Part shown: positions 56,451-64,000 of the stretch, one piece after another
How positions within the stretch are numbered: position 1 is the first letter of the stretch
Layout of the letters: each line of letters starts with the position of its first letter
DNA from: Atherix ibis
Lineage: Eukaryota; Arthropoda; Insecta; Diptera; Athericidae
DNA length: 64,000 nucleotides
NCBI GenBank assembly: GCA_958298945.1
Contig: OY282608.1
Location: forward strand, 81,764,806 to 81,828,805
Direction of reading: 5' to 3'
Made by a program: the position numbers and the translations under genes
The notes under the pieces: model-generated
Told to the model about the DNA's origin: nothing
Databases searched by the model: none
The model's input: only the letters and a program-made list of their open reading frames with translations

Positions 56451-59110
56451 AACCAACAAACCAACAAACCAACAAACCTACAAACAAACAAACCAACACC
56501 CCAACAAACCAACAAACGAACAAACCAACAAATAAACAAACCAACAAGCAACAAACCAACAAACCAACAAACGAATAAACGAACAAACCAACAAAGAAAT
56601 AAACAAACAAATCAACAAACCAACAAACCAACAAGTCAACAAACCAACAAACCAACAAACGAACAAACCAACAAACCAACAAACCAACAAACCAACAAAC
56701 CAACAAACCAACAAACCAACAAACAAACAAACGAACAAACGAACAAACCAACAAACGAACAAACGAACAAACCAACAAACAAACAAACCAACAAACCAAC
56801 AAACCAACAAGCCAACAAACCAACAAATCAACCAACCAACAAGCCAACAAACCAAAAAACCAATAAGCCAACAAACCAACAAACCAACAAACGAACAAAC
56901 CAACAAATCAATAAACCAATAAACCGACAAGCCAACAAACCAACAAACGAACAAACGAACAAACCAACAAACCAACAAACCAACAAGCCAACAAACCAAC
57001 AAACCAACAAACCAACAAACCAACAAACCAACAAACCAACAAACCAACAAACCTAAAAACAAACAAACCAACAAGCCGACAAACCAACAAGCCAACAAAC
57101 CAACACCCCAACAAACCAACAAACCAACAAACCAACAAACCAACAAACCAACAAACCAACAAACCAACAAGCAACAAACCAACAAATCAACAAACGAATA
57201 AACGAACAAACCAACAAACAAATAAATCAACAAACCAACAAACCAACCAACCAACATGCCAACAAACCAACTAACCAAAAAACCAAAAAAACCAACAAAC
57301 CAACAAGTCAACAAACCAAAAAACCAATAAACCAACAAACCAACAAACCAACAAACCAGCAAACCAACAAACCAATAAACCAACAAACCAACAAACCAAC
57401 AAACCAACAAACCAACAAGCCAACAAGCCAACAAACCAACAAGCCAACTAACCACCAAGCCAACAACCCAACAAACCAACAAACAAACAAGCCAACAAGC
57501 CGACAAACCAACAAACCAACAAGCCAACTAACGAACAAACCAACAAACCAACAAAACAACAAACCAACAAACCAACAAACCAACAAACCAACAAACCAAC
57601 AAACCAACAAACCAACAAACCAACAAACCAACAAACCAACAAACCAACAAACCTACAAACAAACAAACCAACAAGCCAACAAACTAACAAACCAACAAAC
57701 CAACAAACCTACAAACAAACAAACCAACACCCCAACAAACCAACAAACGAACAAACCAACAAACCAACAAACCAACAAGCAACAAACCAACAAACCAACA
57801 AACGAATAAACGAACAAACCAACAAAGAAATAAACAAACAAACTACAAACCAACAAACCAACAAGTCAACAAATCAACAAACCAACAAACGAACAAACCA
57901 ACAAACAAACAAACCAACAAACCAACAAACCAACAAACAAACAAACAAACAAACGAACAAACGAACAAACCAACAAACGAACAAACGAACAAACCAACAA
58001 ACAAACAAACCAACAAACCAACAAACCAACAAGCCAACAAACCAACAAATCAACCAACCAACAAGCCAACAAACCAAAAAACCAATAAACCAACAAACCA
58101 ACATACCAACAACCAACAAACCAACAAGCCAACAAGCCAACAAGCCAACAAGCCAACAAGCCAACAAGTCAACAAACCAACAAACCAACAAACCAACAAA
58201 CCAACAAACCAACAAGCCAACAAACCAGCAAGCCAACAAACCAACAAACCAACAAACGAACAAACCAACAAACCAATAAACCAACAAACCAATAAACCGG
58301 CAAACCAACAAACCAACAAACCAACAAACCAACAAGCCAACAAGCCAACAAGCCAACAAACCAACAAACCAACAAACCAACAGACCAACAAACCAACAAA
58401 CCAACAAGCCAACAAGCCAACAAGCCAACAAGCCAACAAACCAACAAACCAACAAACCAACAAACGCACAAACCAACAAACCAACAAACCAACAAACCAA
58501 CAAACCAACAAGCCAACAAACCAACAAACCAACAAACGAACAAACCAACAAATCAATAAACCAACAAACCAATAAACCGACAAGCCAACAAACCAACAAA
58601 CCAACAAACCGACAAGCCAACTAGCCAACAAACCAACAAACCAAAAAACCAACAAACCAACAAGCCAACAAACCAACAAGCCAACAAACCAACTAACAAA
58701 CAAACCAACAAACCAACATGCCAAAAAGCCAACAAACCAACAAACCAACAAAACAACAAACCAATAAACCAACAAACCAACAAACCAACAAGCCAACAAA
58801 CGAACAAACCAACAAAGAAACAAAACAACAAACCAACAAACCAACAAACCAATAAACCAACAAACCAACAAACCAACAAACCAACAAACCAACAAACAAA
58901 CAAACCAACAAGCCAACAAACCAACAAGTTAACAGACCACCACCCCAACAAACGAACAAACCAACAAACCAACAAACCAACAAACCAACAAACCAACAAA
59001 CCATTAAGCAACAAACCAACAAACCAACAAACGAATAACCAAACAAACCAACAAACAAATAAACCAGCAAACCAACAAACCAACAAACCAACATGCCAAC
59101 AAACCAACTA
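56450..59110. repeat. Mosaic segment with cassettes and a 0.67 kb sub-unit
   Basis: No gene. Gamma short units at 56548, 57171 and 57779. Full cassette 57779-58300 (delta about 57945, epsilon about 58046, beta 58073-58110, zeta 58125-58170, alpha CCGGCAAACC at about 58297). CCTACAAACAAAC followed by CACCCC occurs near 56476 and 57710. CCTAAAAACAAAC occurs at about 56412 and 57053. A complete ~0.67 kb sub-unit runs from CTAG 58621 through CCATTA (about 59001). Confidence 0.8.
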
Positions 59111-59415
59111 ACCAAACAACCAACAAACCAAAAAACCAACAAGCCCACAAACCAAAAAACCAATAAACCAACAAACCAACAAACCAACAAACCAACAAAC
59201 CAACAAACCAACAAACCAACAAACTAACAAGCCAACAAGCTAACAAACCAACAAACCAACAAACCAACAACCCAACAAACGAACAAACCAACAAACCAAC
59301 AAACCAACAAACCAACAAACCAATAAGCCAACAAACCAACAAACCAACAAACGAACAAACCAACAAATCAATAAACCAACAAACCAATAAACCGACAAGC
59401 CAACAAACCAACAAA

Positions 59416-59426
59416 CCAACAATTGG
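59416..59426. repeat. Aberrant unit containing TTGG
   Basis: CCAACAATTGG at this position places the minus-strand core (TTGG) on the + strand, making an 11-bp inverted repeat (CCAA, CAA, TTGG). Elsewhere TT occurs only in variants such as GTTAAC, CATTAAG and AATTAAC. I did not see TTGG on the + strand anywhere else. It may be three substitutions in one unit or the scar of a tiny inversion. Confidence 0.7.
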
Positions 59427-60142
59427 ACAAACCAACAAACCAATAAACCAACAAACCAATAAACCGGTAAGCCAACAAACCAACAAACCAACAAACCAAC
59501 AAGCCAACAAGCCAACAAGCCAACAAACCAACAAACCAACAAACCAACAAACCAACAAACCAACAAGCCAACAAGCCAACAAACCAACAAACCAACAAAC
59601 CAACAAACCAACAAACCAACAAACGACCAAACCAACAAACCAACAAACCAACAAACCAACAAACCAACAAACCAACTAACCAACAAACGAACAAACCAAC
59701 AAACCAACAAAGCAACAAGCCAACAAACAAACAAAATAACATACCAACAAACCAACAAACGAACTAACCAACAAACCAACAAACCAACAAACCAACGAAC
59801 CAACAAACCAACAAACCAACATGCCAACAAACCAACTAACCAAAAAACCAACAAACCAACAAACCAACAAGCCAACAAACCAAAAAACCAATAAACCAAC
59901 AAACCAACAAACCAACAAACCAACAAACCAACAAACCAACAAACCAACAAGCCAACAAGCCAAAAAACCAACAAGCCAACAAACCAACAAACGAACAAAC
60001 CAACAAACCCACAAGCCAACAAAAGAACAAACCAACACACAAACAAACCAACAAACGAACAAACCAACAAACCAACAAACCAACAAGCCAACAAACCATC
60101 AAACAAACAAGCCAACAAACCACCAAGCCAACAAACCAACAA

Positions 60143-60667
60143 GCAACAAACCAACAAACCAACAAACGAATAAACGAACAAATCAACTAACAAATAAACC
60201 AACAAACCAACAAACCAACAAACCAATAAGTCAACAAACCAACAAACCAACAAACGAACAAACCAACAAACCAAGAAACCAACAAACCAACAAACCAACA
60301 AACAAACAAACGAACAAACGAACAAACCAACAAACGAACAAACCAACAAACCAACAAACCAACAAACCAACAAACCAACAAACCAACAAACCAACAAATC
60401 AACCAACCAACAAGCCGACAAACCAAGAAACCAATAAATCAACAAACCAACATACCAACAACCAAAAAACCAACAAACCAACAAGCCAACAAGCCAACAA
60501 GCCAACAAGCCAACAAGCCAACCAGCCAACAAGTCAACAAACCAACAAGCCAACAAACCAACAAACCAACAAACCAACAAGCCAACAAACCAGCAAGCCA
60601 ACAAACCAACAAACCAACAAACGAACAAACCAACAAACCAATAAACCAACAAACCAATAAACCGGCA
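60143..60667. repeat. Recurrent variant cassette, copy at 60.1 kb
   Basis: Gamma 60143, delta about 60303, epsilon about 60395, beta 60424-60465 (here CCAAGAAACCAATAAATC), zeta 60480-60537 with CCAACCAG and GTCAAC, alpha ending CCGGCAAGCC at about 60662. It is complete, and closest to the 36-43 kb and 46.8 kb forms. Confidence 0.86.
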
Positions 60668-61599
60668 AGCCACAAACCAACAAACCAACAAACCAACAAG
60701 CCAACAAGTCAACAAGCCAACAAACCAACAAACCAACAAACCAACAAACCAACAAACCAACAAGCCAACAAGCCAACAAACCAACAATACAACAAACCAA
60801 CAAACCAACAAACGAACAAACCAAAAAACCAACAAACCAACAAACCAACAAACCAACAAGCCAACAAACCAACAAACCAACAAACGAACAAACCAACAAA
60901 TCAATAAACCAACAAACCAATAAACCGACAAGCCAACAAACCAACAAACAGACAAGCCAACTAGCCAGCAAACCAACAAACCAAAAAACCAACAAACCAA
61001 CAAGCCAACAAACCAACAAGCCAACAAACCAACAAACAAACAAACCAACAAACCAACAAGCCAAAAAGCCAACAAACCAACAAACCAACAAAACAACAAA
61101 CCAACAAACCAACAAACCAACAAGCCAACAAACGAACAAACCAACAAACAAACAAAACAACAAACCAACAAACCAACAAACCAATAAACCAACAAACCAA
61201 CAAACCAACAAATTAACAAACCAACAAACCAACGAACCTACAAACAGACAAACCAACAAGCCAATAAACCAACAACCCAACAAACGAACAAACCAACAAA
61301 TCAACAAACCAACAAACCAACAAACCAACAAACCAACAAGCAACAACCCAACAAACCAACAAACGAATAACCAAACAAACCAACAAACAAATAAACAAAT
61401 AAACCAACAAACCAACAAACCAACAAACCAACAAGCCAACAAACCAACAAACCAACAAACGAACAAACCAACAAACCAACAAACCAACAAGCCAACAAAC
61501 CAACAAACAAACAAACGAGCAAACGAACAAACCAACAAATGAATAAACCAACAAACCAACAAACCAATAAACCAAAAAGCCAACAAACCAACAAATCAA

Positions 61600-64000
61600 C
61601 CAACCAACAAACTAACAAACGAACAAACCAACAAACCAACAAACCAACAAACCAACAAACCAACAAGCCAACAAACCAACAAACCAACAAACCGAAAAAC
61701 CAACAAACCAACAAACCAACAAGCCAACAAACCAAAAAACCAATAAACCAACAAACCAACATACCAACAAACCAACAACCCAACAAACCAACAAGCCAAC
61801 AAACCAACAAGCCAACAAGCCAACAAAACAACAAACCAACAAGCCAACAAACCAACAAACCAACAAACCAACAAACCAACAAACTAACAAACCAACAAGC
61901 CAACAAACCAACAAGCCAACAAACCAAGAAACCAATAAACCAACAAGCCAACAAACCAACTAACTAACAAACCAACAAGCCAACAAGCCAACAAGCCAAC
62001 AAACCAACAAACCAACAAACCAACAAATCAACAAATTAACAAACCAACAAACGAACTAACCAACAAATCAACAAAACAACAAACCAACAAACCAACAAAC
62101 CAACAAACCAACAAACCAACAAGCCAACAAGCCAACAAACCAACAAGCCAACAAACCAACAAACGAACAAACCAACAAACCCACAAGCCAACAAAAGAAC
62201 AAACCAACACACAAACAAACAAACAAACAAACAAACCAACAAACCAACAAACCAACAAGCCAACAAACCAACAAACTAACAAGCCAACAAACCACCAAGC
62301 CAACAAACCAACAAACCAACAAGCCAACAAGCCAATAAACTAAAAAACCAACAAACCAACAAACCAACAAACCAACAAACCAACAAACCAATAAACCAAC
62401 AAACCAAAAAACCAACAAACCAACAAGCCAACAAACCAACAAAGCAACAAACCAACAAGCCAACAAACGAACAAACCAACAAACCAACAAACCAACAAGC
62501 CGACAAACCAACAAACCAACAAACCAACACAGCAACAAACCAACAAACCAACAAACCAACAAACGAACAAACCAACAAACCAACAAACCAACAAACCAAC
62601 AAACCAACGAGCCAACAAACGAACAAACCAACAAACCAACAAAACAACAAACCAACAAGCGAACAAACCAACAAACCAACAAATTAACAAACCAACAACC
62701 CAACAAACCAACAAGCCAACAAACCAACAAACCAACAAGCCAACAAATAAACAAACCAACAAACGAACAAACCAACAAACCAACAAACCAACAAGCCAAT
62801 AAACCAACAAACAAACAAACGAACAAACGAAGAAACGAACAAACCAACAAACGAACAAACTAACAAACCAACAAACCAACAAACCAACAAGCCAACAAAC
62901 CAACAAATCAACAAACCAACAAACCAAAAAAAGAACAAACCAACAAACCAACAACCCAACAAACCAACAAACCAATAAACCAACAAGCCAACAAACCAAC
63001 AAACCAACAAACCAAAAAACCAACAAACCAACAAACCAACAAGCCAACAAACCAACAAATCAACAAACCAACAAACCAACAAACCAACAAACCAACAAAC
63101 CAACAAACAAATAAACCAACAAACCAACAAACCAACAAACCAACAAGCCAACAAACCAACAAACCAACAAACGAACAAACCAAAAAACCAACAAACCAAC
63201 AAGCCAATAAACCAACAAACAAACCAACGAACAAACGAACAAACGAACAAACCAACAAACGAACAAACCAACAAACCAACAAACCAACAAACCAACAAGC
63301 CAACAAACCAACAAATCAAAAAACCAACAAACCAACAAACGAACAAACCAACAAACCAACAAACCAATAAATCAATAATCAACAAGCCAACAAATCAACA
63401 ATCCAAAAAACCAACAAACCAATAAACCAACAAGCCAACAAACCAAAAAACCAATAAACCAACATACCAACATACCAACAAACCAACAAACCAATAAACC
63501 AACAAGCCAACAAGCCAACAAGCCAACAAGAGAACAAACCAACAAGCCAACAAACAAACAAATCAACAAACCAACAAACCAACAAACCAACAAGCTAACA
63601 AACCAACAAGCCAACAAACCAACAAACCAACAAACCAACAAGCCAAAAAGCCAACAAACCAACAAACCAACAAACCAACAAACCAACAAACCAACAAACC
63701 AACAAACCAACAAACCAACAAACGAACAAACCAGCAAACGAACAAACCAACAAACCTACAAACCAAAAAGCCAACAAGCCAACAAACCAACAAACCAACA
63801 CACAAACAAACCAACAAACCAACAAACCAACGAACCAACAAATCAACAAACCAACATGCCAACAAACCAACTAACCAAAAAACCAACAAACTAACAAACC
63901 AACAAGCCAACAAACCAACAAACCAACAAGCCAACAAACCAACAAGTCGACAAACCAACAAACGAACAAACCAACAAACCAACAAGCCGACAAACCAACA
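61600..64000. repeat. Right-hand mosaic segment
   Basis: Octamers to the end of the window; no gene. A beta-like block lies at 61735-61765 (CCAAAAAACCAATAAACC, CATACC). The CGAACTAACC and ACCCACAAGCC markers near 62055 and 62178 recall the central lineage, and so does the CAACGAGCC, ACAACAAACCAACAAGCG pair near 62608-62660. CATACCAACATACC near 63465 and the adjacent CAATCC and CAATAATC units (63374-63402) are private. No long match to other blocks was found. Confidence 0.75.

Larger units (their letters stand above)
59110..61600. repeat. Mosaic segment with the 60.1 kb cassette
   Basis: No gene. Alpha-like blocks near 59380-59400 and 59440-59470 (the second with CCGGTAAG) flank an aberrant unit at 59416. 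A stretch near 59.74-59.83 kb (CATACC, CGAACTAACC, CATGCC) resembles the central lineage. The full cassette at 60143-60667 follows, then a degraded 0.67 kb sub-unit from CTAG 60961 to the gamma short unit at 61340. Confidence 0.78.
1..64000. repeat. Octamer satellite array, (CCAACAAA)n, whole window
   Basis: Every line of the window reads as head-to-tail copies of CCAACAAA (minus strand TTTGTTGG), with no break and no unique insert. The canonical unit is 5 A and 3 C, so the + strand is almost only A and C, and G and T appear only as variant bases. The commonest variant is CCAACAAG; others are CGAACAAA, CCAATAAA, CCAAAAAA, CCGACAAA, CTAACAAA, TCAACAAA, ACAACAAA, CCAAGAAA, CCAACGAA and CCAACATA. 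Most units are exactly 8 bp, with occasional 7-bp units. No unit is inverted. Both window edges lie inside the array. Role unknown; such arrays are typically heterochromatic in eukaryotes. The frames that stay open on both strands are a property of the repeat, not genes. Confidence 0.99.

Noticed and set aside
7261..60965. CTAG units (2078, 3716, 3940, 5618, 9420, 9956, 12752, 47626, 50144 and others) as restriction or regulatory sites
   Set aside because: They arise from a CCAACTAG variant unit inherited within duplicated blocks. They are useful as markers but show no independent sign of function.
1..64000. CRISPR array
   Set aside because: The repeats are contiguous 8-mers with no spacers, and there are no cas genes.
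1..64000. Transposon or helitron remnants generating the array
   Set aside because: I saw no terminal repeats, target-site duplications, transposase/RT motifs or unique sequence at any higher-order boundary. Boundaries fall between octamers.
1..64000. tRNA, rRNA or structured ncRNA genes
   Set aside because: The + strand has very little G and T, so it cannot form stable stems with itself; no tRNA boxes or rRNA cores are possible in this composition.
1..64000. Centromere-protein binding box (17-bp CENP-B type) in the higher-order unit
   Set aside because: No variant unit contains the GC-rich core such a box needs; CCGG occurs only in the CCGGCAAG unit with no flanking match.
1..64000. Pure sequencing or assembly artefact (low-complexity read error)
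   Set aside because: Rare variants recur in the same order in independent copies with offsets that are whole numbers of octamers, which random error would not produce. Mis-assembly of the near-identical multi-kb copies cannot be excluded from sequence alone, and is noted in the findings.

Overview
The whole 64 kb window is one uninterrupted satellite array. The + strand repeats the octamer CCAACAAA (minus strand TTTGTTGG) from the first base to the last, so both ends of the array lie outside the window. I find no credible gene, RNA gene, mobile element, promoter, terminator, origin or CRISPR array. There is no stretch of unique sequence long enough to hold one. All units run in the same direction. 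Most deviations are single-base variants of the octamer (CCAACAAG, CGAACAAA, CCAATAAA, CCAAAAAA, CCGACAAA, CTAACAAA, TCAACAAA, ACAACAAA), with a scattering of 7-bp units.

Organism: a simple satellite of this size, organised into higher-order repeats, points to a eukaryotic heterochromatic region (pericentromeric, subtelomeric, B/sex chromosome or similar) assembled from long reads. Nothing in the window identifies the species. Long open frames exist on both strands only because 8 is not a multiple of 3 and the canonical octamer has no stop codon in any frame. All three + frames read the same cyclic peptide (N-K-P-T-N-Q-Q-T), and all three minus frames read another (G-L-L-V-C-W-F-V). They are artefacts and are not annotated as genes.

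The real content is the higher-order structure, traced here by following rare variant units. (1) 1-1.96 kb: old mosaic sharing a module with 8.4-12.1 kb. (2) 1.96-5.72 kb: two tandem copies of a ~1.9 kb unit. (3) 5.72-8.4 kb: diverged, with a ~0.2 kb tandem duplication. (4) 8.44-14.1 kb: a duplicated ~2.3-2.9 kb block, with 536-bp, 214-bp and ~370-bp tandem duplications. (5) 14.43-30.3 kb: two adjacent copies of the largest unit (9.7 kb and 6.2 kb), followed by a decayed relative to ~34 kb. (6) 35.13-43.63 kb: four tandem copies of a ~2.1-2.2 kb unit. (7) 43.6-47.6 kb: mosaic. (8) 47.58-56.4 kb: a ~3.9-4.0 kb unit present 2.2 times, itself containing a ~0.67 kb sub-unit. (9) 56.4-64 kb: mosaic of the same modules.

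A 0.5-0.65 kb cassette of variant units in fixed order recurs at least 11 times, between 2.8-14.2 kb and 35.4-60.7 kb, but is almost absent from 14.4-34 kb. A different signature marks that central block, with 13 copies between 15.9 and 33.5 kb. The array therefore looks like two lineages of one octamer satellite, each amplified by its own higher-order unit. Copies of a unit mostly differ in length by multiples of 8 bp, as expected from in-register unequal exchange. Coordinates of large repeats come from matching marker variants by eye; edges are good to roughly 50-100 bp.
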